A stretch of DNA of 37,680 bases from Ignavibacteria bacterium (GTDB taxonomy: Bacteria > Bacteroidota > Ignavibacteria > Ignavibacteriales > Ignavibacteriaceae): positions 1 through 37,680 of the forward strand of contig JAUYAB010000048.1 in the NCBI GenBank assembly GCA_030693705.1, written 5' to 3'. The notes under the pieces are model-generated. The model did not search any database and had not been told where the DNA came from. It worked only from the letters and a program-made list of their open reading frames with translations. How positions within the stretch are numbered: position 1 is the stretch's first letter; each line of letters begins with the position of its first letter. Below, piece by piece: positions 27,468 through 37,518 of the stretch. The translations under genes and the position numbers were made by a program.

Positions 27468-27732
27468 ATTAGAGATGGCTTTATCAAAGAATACGGACTC
27501 AAGAGAACTGTAAACAAATCTTGAAGACATATATAAAAAATTTATTGAGAATTTATCGCAACGAACCTATAGATGTCCAGTAAAAAATATTACAAATCTC
27601 AGTTAAAAAAGACTGGAATGATGAGTAAATTTAAATATATATAAAATCACTCTGTTCTTAGAATAGCGCCAAATTTTTTAGCGGATATCTTAAAATTTTG
27701 TTGTCATTTCGGATACAAATATTTCCCGCGAT

Positions 27733-27766
27733 AAAAAAAATAGGATGGAATAATTTCCATCCTATT
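27733..27766 (-). terminator. Rho-independent terminator of the tyrosine phenol-lyase gene
   Basis: A perfect 12-bp inverted repeat AATAGGATGGAA / TTCCATCCTATT with a 4-base loop. On the minus strand it is followed by a T8 tract (plus-strand A8). It lies 23 bp after the lyase stop. Confidence 0.9.
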
Positions 27767-27788
27767 TAAAAGAACATGTTATCTAAAC

Positions 27789-29714
<1,926 letters not shown>

Positions 29715-31214
29715 ATGAATTCCAAAGAAAAGATTCACGAAAAATTCTTTGCAGATATCTGGAAACAACAAACCTTTGAGAAAGAGATAAAGACGTTAGA
29801 AGGCGAATCTATCCAAATCCTTTCAATCGGAGAAGAGAATAAGGAACATGCCGGACCTGATTTCTGCAACGCAAGAATTAAAATCGGGAATATCACTTAC
29901 GTTGGTGATGTGGAAATTGACACTTTACAAAATGATTGGAAAAATCACGGGCATCTTTTAAATAAAAGATTTAATAAAGTCATCCTTCATACAATTTTTT
30001 CAAACGATACAAATCATACCCATGTGTTCACACAAAATGGACGGAAAATTCCAACACTCGCGTTTGGGGACTATCTTTCACAATCACTTTCATCAACGAT
30101 TAAAGCGGCAATTAAACATGATAGAGCGGGACGCACTAATAAAATCCCTTGCACAGAGTTAAGCGATCAATTAGATGAGAAAGCGAAATTAGAATTCTTA
30201 GAAATGTTAGGAACCGAACGCTTTAAGAAGAAGTGTGAAAGAATTATCATACGATTTAAGGAACTGGTTTTTCTAAAAGAGAACAAAGTAACCGAACCGC
30301 TGATCCATTATTCTCTTCCGAAAGAATATCACAACAAGAAACTTTCTTTTGCTGAACTGAACGATAAATTTGTTTGGGAACAAATTATTTACGAGCTGAT
30401 CTTTGAAGCGCTCGGATATACCAAAAATAAAAATATCATGCAGCATCTGGCGCAAGCAGTGAACCTTACTTTCCTGCGAAATTTTATAGATCAACCTGAT
30501 TTTCGTACAAAGGCTGAAGCAGCATATTTTTCTGTCGGTGGGTTAATTCCGGATGTGCTTCAACTAAAAGAAGAAAATACTTCTGAGTACACCAGAAAAC
30601 TTTTCCAAACGTGGCAGGAAATTAGATCTCTTTACGATGGAGAAACATTCCATGAAACTGAGTGGCATTTTTTTCAACTGCGCCCCCAAAATTTTCCAAC
30701 TGTAAGAATTGCGGGAGGCGTTGTGCTGGTTGAACATTTATTAAAACACTCGTTGATCGCCCAAATAATAAAAAAAATAAATGAGATACATAAACCCTCT
30801 GTGCTCATCCAAGTTCTTCGGAATATGTTGGTGGTAAAAGCTGATGGATATTGGAAAGATCATTACATATTCGATAAACCATCGAATGAGGAATTGAATT
30901 ATTTTGTTGGAAGTACACGGGTGGAAGAAATCCTAATCAACGTTATTTTCCCTTTTGCTTATGTCTACTTTGACCTATTTAACAAGAAGTATTTAGCTCA
31001 AAAAACTTTTAACGCTTTTTCCCAAATATATTTAACGGCAGATAATAATCTGGTAAAAGAAATATCTGAAAGTTTAGACTTGAACAATCATTGGAGGCGA
31101 GCCGTACTTAACCAGGGGATGCTCGAGTTGTTCCGGAATTACTGTTCAAAAGCAAGATGCAAAGAATGCAAAATCGGAATAAAGGTTTTTAGCACTGCTG
31201 AAGCAAATGCCTGA
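29715..31214 (+). CDS. DUF2851 family protein
   Basis: A 499-residue protein matching DUF2851 by its opening (EKFFADIWKQQTFEKEIKT, HAGPDFCNARIKIG, VGDVEID) and later segments typical of the family. The family is frequent in Bacteroidota and relatives and has no established function. The C-terminal cysteine cluster at C477, C482 and C485 (YCSKARCKECKIG) may bind a metal. No signal peptide or TM segment, so probably cytosolic. It is convergent with the TPR gene that ends 5 bp downstream. It appears to be a single-gene unit. Confidence 0.85.
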   Translation: MNSKEKIHEKFFADIWKQQTFEKEIKTLEGESIQILSIGEENKEHAGPDFCNARIKIGNITYVGDVEIDTLQNDWKNHGHLLNKRFNKVILHTIFSNDTNHTHVFTQNGRKIPTLAFGDYLSQSLSSTIKAAIKHDRAGRTNKIPCTELSDQLDEKAKLEFLEMLGTERFKKKCERIIIRFKELVFLKENKVTEPLIHYSLPKEYHNKKLSFAELNDKFVWEQIIYELIFEALGYTKNKNIMQHLAQAVNLTFLRNFIDQPDFRTKAEAAYFSVGGLIPDVLQLKEENTSEYTRKLFQTWQEIRSLYDGETFHETEWHFFQLRPQNFPTVRIAGGVVLVEHLLKHSLIAQIIKKINEIHKPSVLIQVLRNMLVVKADGYWKDHYIFDKPSNEELNYFVGSTRVEEILINVIFPFAYVYFDLFNKKYLAQKTFNAFSQIYLTADNNLVKEISESLDLNNHWRRAVLNQGMLELFRNYCSKARCKECKIGIKVFSTAEANA

Positions 31215-31218
31215 CCGG

Positions 31219-31692
31219 CTAAATTAAACAATACTGTTTTATTAAATCATTTGCCTCATCATTCCCGAGATTTCCCGCAGTTATCCAATCTGCATGCGCT
31301 CCATCTTCATCCTGGAGTTTATATTTATCAAGCCCGCGAAAAACATAAACTTTCGCATCATACATATTAAATTCGACTGCGAGATCGAAATCTTCCAGCG
31401 CTCCTTCGTAATCCTTCAAAGCAAATTTGATTAATCCCCGTTGATAACGTGTCCCTTCGTGGTTGGGATTCATCGATTCAGCCTTAACAAAATCAGCATG
31501 AGCCCCGTCTTGATCGTTAATGTGAATGAGTGCTAATCCTCGGCAAAAGTGTGCATCAGCGTTATGCTGGGTTAGTTCGATTGATTTAGTAAAACTTTGA
31601 ATTGCCGCTGCAAAATCACTTACTCCAAGTTGGGCAATCCCGGTTTCATAGAAAAGATCAGATCTGTTTTGATTTTTCATTTTGATACCCAT
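31219..31692 (-). CDS. Small TPR protein
   Basis: A 157-residue protein made almost wholly of about four tetratricopeptide repeats (starting near residues 12, 46, 80 and 114), e.g. DFAAAIQSFTKSIELTQHNADAHFCRGLALI and DYEGALEDFDLAVEF. TPRs bind partner proteins; no partner is evident. The ORF opens at 31692 (MGIKMKN), and the second Met at 31680 is possible. No clear ribosome site. Its 3' end nearly abuts the convergent DUF2851 gene, leaving 4 bp and no obvious terminator between. Confidence 0.85.
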   Translation of the reverse strand: MGIKMKNQNRSDLFYETGIAQLGVSDFAAAIQSFTKSIELTQHNADAHFCRGLALIHINDQDGAHADFVKAESMNPNHEGTRYQRGLIKFALKDYEGALEDFDLAVEFNMYDAKVYVFRGLDKYKLQDEDGAHADWITAGNLGNDEANDLIKQYCLI

Positions 31693-31806
31693 TATGATGT
31701 TTTATAATGTGTTCAACTATACTCCCTAGTTTTCCAAGTTTCCATCTCTTTTATTGATCTTGGCAAAGTATTCTTCCCCCTGTTTCAGAAAAGATAATCT
31801 AATAGG

Positions 31807-32400
31807 CTAATTGTTCATTGACATTTTTTTTATTTCATCTCTAAGGACCACTGCCCTTTCATAATCTTCGTTTTCAATTGCAGTTCTAAGTTTTTCTTGA
31901 AGAGATGCGATTTTTGCCTCTTTTGTTTTTAGAGGTTCCACTTCCGGGTTGAAAGTTTCTTCCCCTTCCGGCATAAAAGGATTTTGTTCTGTTGCCGGGA
32001 TGAAAGACGCTGAATCCATTACACTGTCTGCTACATAAATTGGAGCTTGAGCCCTTATCGCTAATGCTATTGCATCACTTGGTCTTGCATCAATCTCAAT
32101 GTTTAAAGATGAAAGATCAATAACAAGTTGTGCGTAGTAAGTGTTTTCACGAAGTTCGTTAATTAAAACTCTCAGAAGAGTTCCGCCCAAATTATCAATA
32201 ATACTTTTCATCAAATCATGAGAAAGAGGACGCGGCGGTTTAATCCCTTCAAGTTCAAGAGCAATAGCCTGCGCTTCCGCTTGCCCGATGATGATCGGCA
32301 GTCGCCTGTTCCCAAATATTTCTTTTAGCAACAATGCGTATGCACCTGCAGAAGAAGGATTTGTGGACATTCCCAATATTTCGCATTCAACACTACCCAA
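31807..32400 (-). CDS. Bifunctional nuclease family protein with UVR motif
   Basis: A BFN (DUF151) domain fills the first ~135 residues (ECEILGMSTNPSSAGAYALL, NRRLPIIIGQAEAQAIALEL, PPRPLSHDLMKSI, DARPSDAIALAIR), followed by a linker and a UVR-type helical hairpin (LREKLRTAIENEDYERAVVL). Proteins of this family have been described as DNases/RNases in plants and bacteria; the bacterial role is poorly known. I choose TTG 32400 because AGGAG lies 8 bases upstream; a GTG at 32409 overlaps that site. It follows etfA by a few bases on the minus strand, so it belongs to the etfB-etfA transcript. Confidence 0.85.
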   Translation of the reverse strand: MGSVECEILGMSTNPSSAGAYALLLKEIFGNRRLPIIIGQAEAQAIALELEGIKPPRPLSHDLMKSIIDNLGGTLLRVLINELRENTYYAQLVIDLSSLNIEIDARPSDAIALAIRAQAPIYVADSVMDSASFIPATEQNPFMPEGEETFNPEVEPLKTKEAKIASLQEKLRTAIENEDYERAVVLRDEIKKMSMNN

Positions 32401-32411
32401 AAGGAACACTC

Positions 32412-33383
32412 CTAACTTTTAAGTTTTTTTATCTCTTCGGTTAATATCGGAAGAATTTCAAAAAGATCACCGGCTATTCCATAATCAGCTACCGTAAAGA
32501 TAGGGGCATCTTTATCTTTATTAATTGCAACAATATATTTTGAGGAAGACATTCCGGCTAAATGCTGAATAGCTCCGGATATTCCGCATGCAACATACAA
32601 CGAAGGAGAAACAGTTTTCCCTGTTTGTCCAACTTGATCTTCATGAGGTCTCCACCCTGCATCAACAACAGCACGGGAAGCTCCCACCGCTGCGCCAAGT
32701 TGTTCAGCTAATCCTTCGATCAGATTAAAATGTTCCGGACCTTTTACCCCTCTTCCGCCGGAAACAATGATGTCAGCTTCCGCAACATCAAGTTTTCCCT
32801 CCGAACGAATGATTTGTTTTACTCTATTCGATAGATCTGGATTCTCTTCTACTACGGTAGAAATCTTTTCGTTAGCTTTTGTTTCTAACTGCACCGCTTT
32901 GAATACATTCGGACGTAAGCTAAATACTTTTACTTCACTGTTCAATTTAACTTCTTGCAATGCTTTACCGGCATAAATTGGGCGAACGGCAAATAACTGA
33001 TTTTCTTTTTGTTCAAGTGATATACAATCGCTGACCAAACCGGCTTTTAATCCTATAGCGACTCTCGGTGCAAGGTCTTTTCCAAGAGAAGTATTTGAAA
33101 GAAGAATTATTTCACAACCTTGCTGAGAAGCATATTCCACGGCTATTTTTTTATAAGCAGAAGAAGAATAAAGTTGCAGATCGGCATGAGTAAAATGAAC
33201 AAGCTTACAACTGCAATAAGAAAATACTTCCGATAAATTTTCAACTTCATTACCGATAAGTGCAGCATCAACTGAAAAGCCAAGTGAAGAAGCTAAATTC
33301 TGCGCAACCGTAAGCGCTTCAAAAGATGATTTCTTAATTTTACCATTTCTTTGTTCAAGGATAACTAAAATTTTCTTTTCCAT
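32412..33383 (-). CDS. etfA: Electron transfer flavoprotein alpha subunit (EtfA)
   Basis: A 323-residue protein with an N-terminal alpha/beta domain and the FAD-binding C-terminal domain: SGGRGVKGPEHFNLIEGLA (about 209-228), GASRAVVDAGWRPHEDQVGQ, TGKTVSPSLYVACGISGA and ADYGIAGDLFEILP. With EtfB it shuttles electrons between acyl-CoA dehydrogenases (or other flavoenzymes) and the quinone pool or ferredoxin system. It starts with AAAGG 7 bases before the ATG and follows etfB by 13 bp. The etfA stop is 3 bases from the possible GTG of the nuclease gene. No bifurcating-enzyme partner is seen nearby. Confidence 0.95.
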   Translation of the reverse strand: MEKKILVILEQRNGKIKKSSFEALTVAQNLASSLGFSVDAALIGNEVENLSEVFSYCSCKLVHFTHADLQLYSSSAYKKIAVEYASQQGCEIILLSNTSLGKDLAPRVAIGLKAGLVSDCISLEQKENQLFAVRPIYAGKALQEVKLNSEVKVFSLRPNVFKAVQLETKANEKISTVVEENPDLSNRVKQIIRSEGKLDVAEADIIVSGGRGVKGPEHFNLIEGLAEQLGAAVGASRAVVDAGWRPHEDQVGQTGKTVSPSLYVACGISGAIQHLAGMSSSKYIVAINKDKDAPIFTVADYGIAGDLFEILPILTEEIKKLKS

Positions 33384-33396
33384 AACAAACCTTTCG

Positions 33397-34143
33397 TTAA
33401 ATTACTTTTGCTTCTTCGTGAAGAAGTTTTACAAGTTCGGGAACTGCCGAACTATCGGTTCCGAGAATTCTTCCGGGATTTTTAGCAGTTGGCATTTTAA
33501 GTTGAAGATTTTCAACGAGCGCCGGGGTAGAGGCTACCGGTTTCTCTTGAATAACTTTTTTCTTCGCAGCCATAATTCCTTTTAAAGAAGCGTAACGCGG
33601 TTCGTTTAATCCTTTTTGAGCAGTAATAATGCATGGGAGAGAAGTTTCTACTATTTCTTTTCCTCCTTCAATTTCACGTTCAGCAGTGATAGTGTTCCCA
33701 TCAAGGTTGAAGGTAACACAAACAGAAATTGAGTTGAAGCTAAGGAGTTCTGCGGTTAATTGTCCAACCATTCCGCTGTCATAATCGACGGATTGTTTCC
33801 CCATAAAAACCAATTCACTGCCTAAAGATTTTATTTCGTCGGCTAAAGCTTGTGCAATTGCAAATGAATCAAGCGCTTCATCCGTTTTAAGATGAACGCC
33901 TTCATCAACGCCCATCGCCAAAGATTTACGGATTGTTTCTTTTACTCTATCGCCACCGACACTAAGTACAACAACTTCTCCGCCAAATTTTTCTTTTGTT
34001 TTCAAAGCCTCTTCTACGGCATATTCGTCATAAGGATTTAGAACAAAAGAAACACCTGCCGGATCGATCGACTTTTGGTCGGCTGCAATTTTGATCCTTG
34101 TTGCCGTATCTGGTACATGGCTAACACAAACAGCTATTTTCAT
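33397..34143 (-). CDS. etfB: Electron transfer flavoprotein beta subunit (EtfB)
   Basis: A 248-residue beta subunit (KIAVCVSHVPDTATRIKI, NPYDEYAVEEALK, MGKQSVDYDSGMVGQLTAELL), of normal length. It opens the three-gene operon etfB-etfA-nuclease. GAGG about 7 bases before the ATG serves as a ribosome site. The signature region and AMP-binding core are intact. It is transcribed divergently from clpS; the 295-bp gap between them holds TAATCTTAATC words and no clear promoter. Confidence 0.95.
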   Translation of the reverse strand: MKIAVCVSHVPDTATRIKIAADQKSIDPAGVSFVLNPYDEYAVEEALKTKEKFGGEVVVLSVGGDRVKETIRKSLAMGVDEGVHLKTDEALDSFAIAQALADEIKSLGSELVFMGKQSVDYDSGMVGQLTAELLSFNSISVCVTFNLDGNTITAEREIEGGKEIVETSLPCIITAQKGLNEPRYASLKGIMAAKKKVIQEKPVASTPALVENLQLKMPTAKNPGRILGTDSSAVPELVKLLHEEAKVI

Positions 34144-34438
34144 TATTACCTCTAAATGATTAAATAAATTTGATTAAAATTAAATATCATATGTTTATAA
34201 AACAAATGAATAAAAAGAAACTACTTCCCGAATACCTCACGTCACACTGATTGCTGTGTTTCTTCCCTTCTCGAATTGTCAATCATAATCTTAATCTTTT
34301 TCATAATCTTACTCGTGTACCTCTCTCTATTTCAACTTTTAAGAAATGGTATTCGATCAACCGCCTTCAAAGTATTCTAAATTTCATACAGAAAAATTTC
34401 ATGTTTTTAATTTTTTGTAACATTGCCTAACTTTCGGC

Positions 34439-34729
34439 ATGAAAATTTTCTTTCAAAATCAAACCGATCAAGAAACCTTAGTTGAGAATAAAACAACTGT
34501 TGAGATTCCCGGGAAAGTTATTTTATATAACGATGACTGGCATACATTCGATGAAGTAATCTTTCAACTTATGAAAGCGGTAAATTGTTCATTGGTGGCA
34601 GCGAGAAACTTTGCCTTTGAAGTTCATTTTAAAGGCAGAGCGATTGTTTTTAGCGGCGGGCTGACTCAATGTTTAAAAGTATCCTCAATTTTAGAAGAAA
34701 TTGCACTTCATACGCAGGTTGTCACCTAA
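34439..34729 (+). CDS. clpS: ATP-dependent Clp protease adaptor ClpS
   Basis: A 96-residue adaptor that delivers N-degron substrates to ClpAP/ClpCP. Signature residues are present: LYNDDWHTFDEVIFQL (29-44), the substrate-pocket region and FEVHFKGRAIV, followed by CLKVSSILEEIALHTQV. The N-terminal ~20 residues are variable, as usual. No ClpA neighbour is present. No Shine-Dalgarno site precedes the ATG. It is divergent from etfB and lies 93 bp upstream of small RNA copy 2. Confidence 0.9.
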   Translation: MKIFFQNQTDQETLVENKTTVEIPGKVILYNDDWHTFDEVIFQLMKAVNCSLVAARNFAFEVHFKGRAIVFSGGLTQCLKVSSILEEIALHTQVVT

Positions 34730-34784
34730 ATTTTACCGCTACAAAAAAAAAGTTTAAATTTTTTTTAAAAAGATTAAAAAAAGA

Positions 34785-34816
34785 CTTGCTTTTTTATTCT
34801 GAGTGATTTAAGTTTG
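34785..34816 (+). promoter_or_regulatory. Bacteroidota-type promoter of small RNA copy 2
   Basis: CTTG (34785-34788) and TAAGTTTG (34809-34816) with a 20-base spacer, as in copy 1 and in the tRNA-Phe promoter. A/T runs precede it. Confidence 0.75.
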
Positions 34817-34821
34817 TACCC

Positions 34822-34892
34822 ATGATTCATTATGCTTACCCCCCATGGTGAATCTTCCCACGCCCGGTAGCCCTCCACCGGGCATTTTTTTT
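34822..34892 (+). ncRNA. Novel ~71-nt small RNA, copy 2 (C-rich loops)
   Basis: The same structure as copy 1: GAUUCAUUAUG (34824-34834), loop CUUACCCCC (34835-34843), CAUGGUGAAUC (34844-34854), UUCCCAC, then the GCCCGGU/ACCGGGC terminator with loop AGCCCUCC and a U8 tail. Relative to copy 1 one U-A pair becomes U-G, so pairing is preserved. It is transcribed in the opposite direction to copy 1 and lies upstream of tRNA-Phe. Promoter and terminator are present, so it should be transcribed on its own. Confidence 0.75.
34862..34892 (+). terminator. Terminator hairpin of small RNA copy 2
   Basis: GCCCGGT-AGCCCTCC-ACCGGGC followed by A and eight T. It doubles as the RNA's second hairpin. Confidence 0.85.
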
Positions 34893-35011
34893 GTTTTTTC
34901 AGAAAATAGTTTAGAATCTGAACGATTTTAAGGAAGTTAGTAACAAAAGACTTTCCAATCGATTAAACAGCGGATATAATATTCTTTTCGAACTAATTTT
35001 TAGTAAAATTA

Positions 35012-35043
35012 TTTGGAATGAAAAGGTAAAAAACGTAATTTTG
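35012..35043 (+). promoter_or_regulatory. tRNA-Phe promoter of the TTTG/TAnnTTTG type
   Basis: TTTG (35012-35015), 20 bases, TAATTTTG (35036-35043). The transcript would start near 35049, about 8 bases before the tRNA. It matches the two small RNA promoters in boxes and spacing, and so supports this promoter form in this genome. Confidence 0.75.
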
Positions 35044-35056
35044 GTTCTCAAAAAAT

Positions 35057-35129
35057 GGGCAGGTAGCTCAGTCGGTAGAGCAATGGACTGAAAATCCATG
35101 TGTCGGCGGTTCAATTCCGTCCCTGCCCA
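35057..35129 (+). tRNA. tRNA-Phe (GAA)
   Basis: A 73-nt cloverleaf: acceptor GGGCAGG/CCTGCCC, D stem GCTC/GAGC, anticodon stem ATGGA/TCCAT with loop CTGAAAA (anticodon GAA), and T arm GGCGG-TTCAATT-CCGTC. The CCA is not encoded (the discriminator A is followed by CTTCC). It has its own promoter and terminator. Confidence 0.97.
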
Positions 35130-35137
35130 CTTCCTCT

Positions 35138-35169
35138 AATGCGAAGACAACCGAATCTTCGCATTTTTT
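35138..35169 (+). terminator. Terminator after tRNA-Phe
   Basis: ATGCGAAGA pairs with TCTTCGCAT around CAACCGAA, followed by a T run (35164-35169). It starts about 10 bp after the tRNA. Confidence 0.9.
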
Positions 35170-35278
35170 CTTTTAAAGAATTAATATCCTCCTTTTTGTT
35201 CGTCTATTCTCCTTTAAATTCACAGCGCGGCAAGCCGCAAGTAAAAAGTTGAAAGTATAAAGTGAAAAGCAAAAAAGT

Positions 35279-35319
35279 CTTGACACAAAAAACAAAAACT
35301 TACAGGACAATATTATAGT
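35279..35319 (+). repeat. A-rich dispersed repeat, copy 2
   Basis: An ungapped match to 1772-1812 at 35 of 41 positions. The two copies lie near opposite ends of the window and in the same orientation. Confidence 0.7.
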
Positions 35320-35430
35320 CTGGTGAAACCCGAACCAAACAATTTGGAATGAATGAACGGTTGCATGGCTGAATGAAAAATATTCATCCCTTCATCTTCA
35401 TTCATCCATACCATTAACTTTTGTTCTACT

Positions 35431-35488
35431 CAGAAAATATTCTTGCCATTCTGCGCAGAATATTTTTTCTATAATTGTATAACACGAT
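35431..35488 (-). repeat. Dispersed palindromic element, copy C (inverted)
   Basis: The reverse strand reads GTGTTATACAATTATAG, then AAAAATATTCTGCGCAGAAT, then GGCAAGAATATTTTCTG, which aligns to 17064-17116. The core TTCTGCGCAGAA is a perfect palindrome, and outer AAAATATTCT/AGAATATTTT arms can pair. Confidence 0.75.
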
Positions 35489-35574
35489 TTTCTTAATAAA
35501 AAAGAATAATCTTATATTGCGGCTGATAATTAAACAATGGTGCTAAATCAACCAATCAAGTGAAAGGTGCAATC

Positions 35575-35679
35575 ATGGGAAAAGAAAAAACTGTAAAGAA
35601 AGATGTTAAAAAGAAAGCCACTAAGACTTTAAAAGAAAAAAGGAACGAAAAGAAAGAGAAGAAAAGCCAAGCTAGATAA
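35575..35679 (+). CDS. 34-residue lysine-rich micro-protein
   Basis: An ORF MGKEKTVKKDVKKKATKT... ending EKKSQAR, TAA. About 40% Lys, strongly basic and likely disordered. AAAGGTG lies 5-7 bases before the ATG, a fair ribosome site. It could bind nucleic acid or ribosomes, but this is only composition-based. Too short for automatic gene callers. Confidence 0.6.
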   Translation: MGKEKTVKKDVKKKATKTLKEKRNEKKEKKSQAR

Positions 35680-35832
35680 TTGCTATTTATGGAGGTTAAA
35701 AGAAGAAGTTCTATGAGCAATTCTTTTTCCGGGATATGAAACGCTGAAGATTATTCATTCACTGAAAACGGAATCAATGGTCATTTGTCAAATGTCATCG
35801 GTCATTGGAGTTAGTAACTGAGAAAAATCGTT

Positions 35833-36405
35833 ATGGGACAAGATTACAACCAAGAAAAAACGTTTAACAAGACCGACTATACTAAAATACCTTTAACAGT
35901 TGGTGAATATGAAAACTGCACGTTCATAAACTGCGATTTTTCAAACTCCGATCTTACTGATAGTAAATTTGTAGAGTGTGAATTTGATGGCTGCAACTTA
36001 AGCATGGTTAGATTGATCGGCACAGTTTTGCGGGAAGTTAATTTCAAGAACTGTAAAATGTTGGGGCTGCATTTTGAGAACTGCAATAAATTTGGATTGG
36101 CTGTCAGTTTTGAGAATTGCATTCTCGATCATTCTTCTTTCTATCAAACAAAGATCAAGAAGACATCATTCATTAATTCAAAGCTTTGTGAAACCGACTT
36201 TACCGAATGCGATTTAAGCAATTCTATCTTTGACAACTGCGACTTGACGAGAGCAACATTCGTAAATTCTATACTTGAAAAGGTTGATTTCAAAACTTCA
36301 TTCAACTACTCAATTGATCCTGAGTTAAATCGAATCAAAAAAGCTAAATTTTCTTTAACCGGCGTAACGGGTCTGCTGGATAAGTATGATATTGAAATCA
36401 AATAA
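35833..36405 (+). CDS. Pentapeptide-repeat protein
   Basis: A 190-residue right-handed beta-helix protein. Repeats of the A(D/N)LXX form run through residues about 30-150: NCDFSNSDL, TDSKFVECEFDGCNL, NFKNCKM, SSFYQTKI, TDFTECDL, SIFDNCDLTRATF. The layout (two blocks with a break near GLAVSFENCIL, then a short C-terminal helix) resembles Qnr/McbG-like proteins, some of which protect gyrase by DNA mimicry. This one need not do so. No signal peptide. The ATG has no obvious ribosome site. Probably cytosolic. Confidence 0.88.
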   Translation: MGQDYNQEKTFNKTDYTKIPLTVGEYENCTFINCDFSNSDLTDSKFVECEFDGCNLSMVRLIGTVLREVNFKNCKMLGLHFENCNKFGLAVSFENCILDHSSFYQTKIKKTSFINSKLCETDFTECDLSNSIFDNCDLTRATFVNSILEKVDFKTSFNYSIDPELNRIKKAKFSLTGVTGLLDKYDIEIK

Positions 36406-36654
36406 AAAATAACTTTAAGCAAAGAGATAATTTATGTTATAATCGTAATCTTTTTGATACGATTCACTAAAGAGTCAAATATGATTAAGATGATTTTCAA
36501 TTTGTAAATGAAGTATGGTGACTTAAAATTAAAAATTACTATATAATTGCAGCAAAGAAATTAAAGTTTAATGTAAAATTGTCCTCAATGAATACTATTA
36601 AAGAAATAAAACATTAATGAAAATTTTATAGTAGTTTATCTCAAAGGCAGAACA

Positions 36655-37518
36655 ATGAATATTACCATTTGGGGCAGTCGCGGTTCTATCCCCTCACCCG
36701 GCTTAACCACGCTTCGTTACGGAGGAGAATCAACCTGTATAGAAGTTAGAGGTGATGAAGGCGAAGTGATAATTATCGATGCCGGATCGGGAATTAGAAA
36801 ACTCGGGGAAAAATTGTTGAAGGAACCTTCCGTTTTAAAAATTAGTCTTCTCTTTACTCATTCACATTGGGATCATCTTAGCGGATTCCCATTTTTTAGA
36901 CCCGCTTATTTTTCAAAGTTTTCTTTTTCTTTATGCGGTGGTTCGGATGCGCAGAATTCTGTTTTGGAATATTTAACGCATCAGATGGACCCGCCTTATT
37001 TTCCGGTTAGCTTTTCCGAGTTGAAAGCTAAGTTCCATTCCGGGTGCAACTGCAATAATAAAATTTGTAATAATAATTTTAATTTTCCCGGACGTTCGAT
37101 TAAGTGTGAATCCATTCCTCTAAATCACCCAAACGGTGGATTTGGATTTAAGTTGAGTGATAAATCGGGTTCTTTTGTATTTCTTACTGATAACGAAATA
37201 AGACATCACCACGAGGGTGGAGCTTCTCGAGAAGAATACCTTGATTTTTGTAAAGATGCCGATCTCTTATTTCACGATGCTCAATATTCAGAAAGCGAAT
37301 ATAAAAAAACACGCGGTTGGGGACATTCGACTTTTGTTGATGCGATTGATCTTGCGATTGATGCGCGAGTAAAACGTTTAGGATTATTTCACCACGATCC
37401 CGATAGAACGGATGATGAATTGGATAAACAAGTTGAATGGTGCATAAATTACATTAATGAAAAAGGAAGTCCACTCGATTGTTTTGCTTGTTCCGAAGGA
37501 ATGAGTTTTTTCGTTTAG
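36655..37518 (+). CDS. MBL-fold metallo-hydrolase (PhnP/COG1235 type)
   Basis: A 287-residue metallo-beta-lactamase-fold hydrolase. The metal motif is TH69SH71WD73H74 (LLFTHSHWDHLSGFPFF), with further ligands likely at H158 (PLNHPNGG), D179 (FLTDNE), D208 (LFHDAQYS) and a downstream His (GWGHST, H224). The opening MNITIWGSRGSIPSPG is typical of this single-domain family; members include phosphodiesterases acting on cyclic nucleotides or phosphonate intermediates. An unusual insert with CNCNNKIC (131-138) may bind extra metal. AAAGG lies 9 bases before the ATG. It stands alone. The substrate is unknown. Confidence 0.88.
   Translation: MNITIWGSRGSIPSPGLTTLRYGGESTCIEVRGDEGEVIIIDAGSGIRKLGEKLLKEPSVLKISLLFTHSHWDHLSGFPFFRPAYFSKFSFSLCGGSDAQNSVLEYLTHQMDPPYFPVSFSELKAKFHSGCNCNNKICNNNFNFPGRSIKCESIPLNHPNGGFGFKLSDKSGSFVFLTDNEIRHHHEGGASREEYLDFCKDADLLFHDAQYSESEYKKTRGWGHSTFVDAIDLAIDARVKRLGLFHHDPDRTDDELDKQVEWCINYINEKGSPLDCFACSEGMSFFV

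Larger units (their letters stand above)
35170..35574. other. Intergenic DNA with dispersed repeats
   Basis: Apart from the A-rich repeat (35279-35319) and the palindromic element (35431-35488), no gene is seen. The region also has CATGGCTGAATG/TTCATCCCTTCATC-type words resembling those near 15255 and 16690, and AGCGCGGCAAGCCGC near 35224. Confidence 0.6.

Noticed and set aside
36655-37518. Anti-Pycsar-type phosphodiesterase linked to the cyclase operon
   Set aside because: The MBL fold is shared by many hydrolases, the gene is 31 kb away and its substrate cannot be told from sequence.
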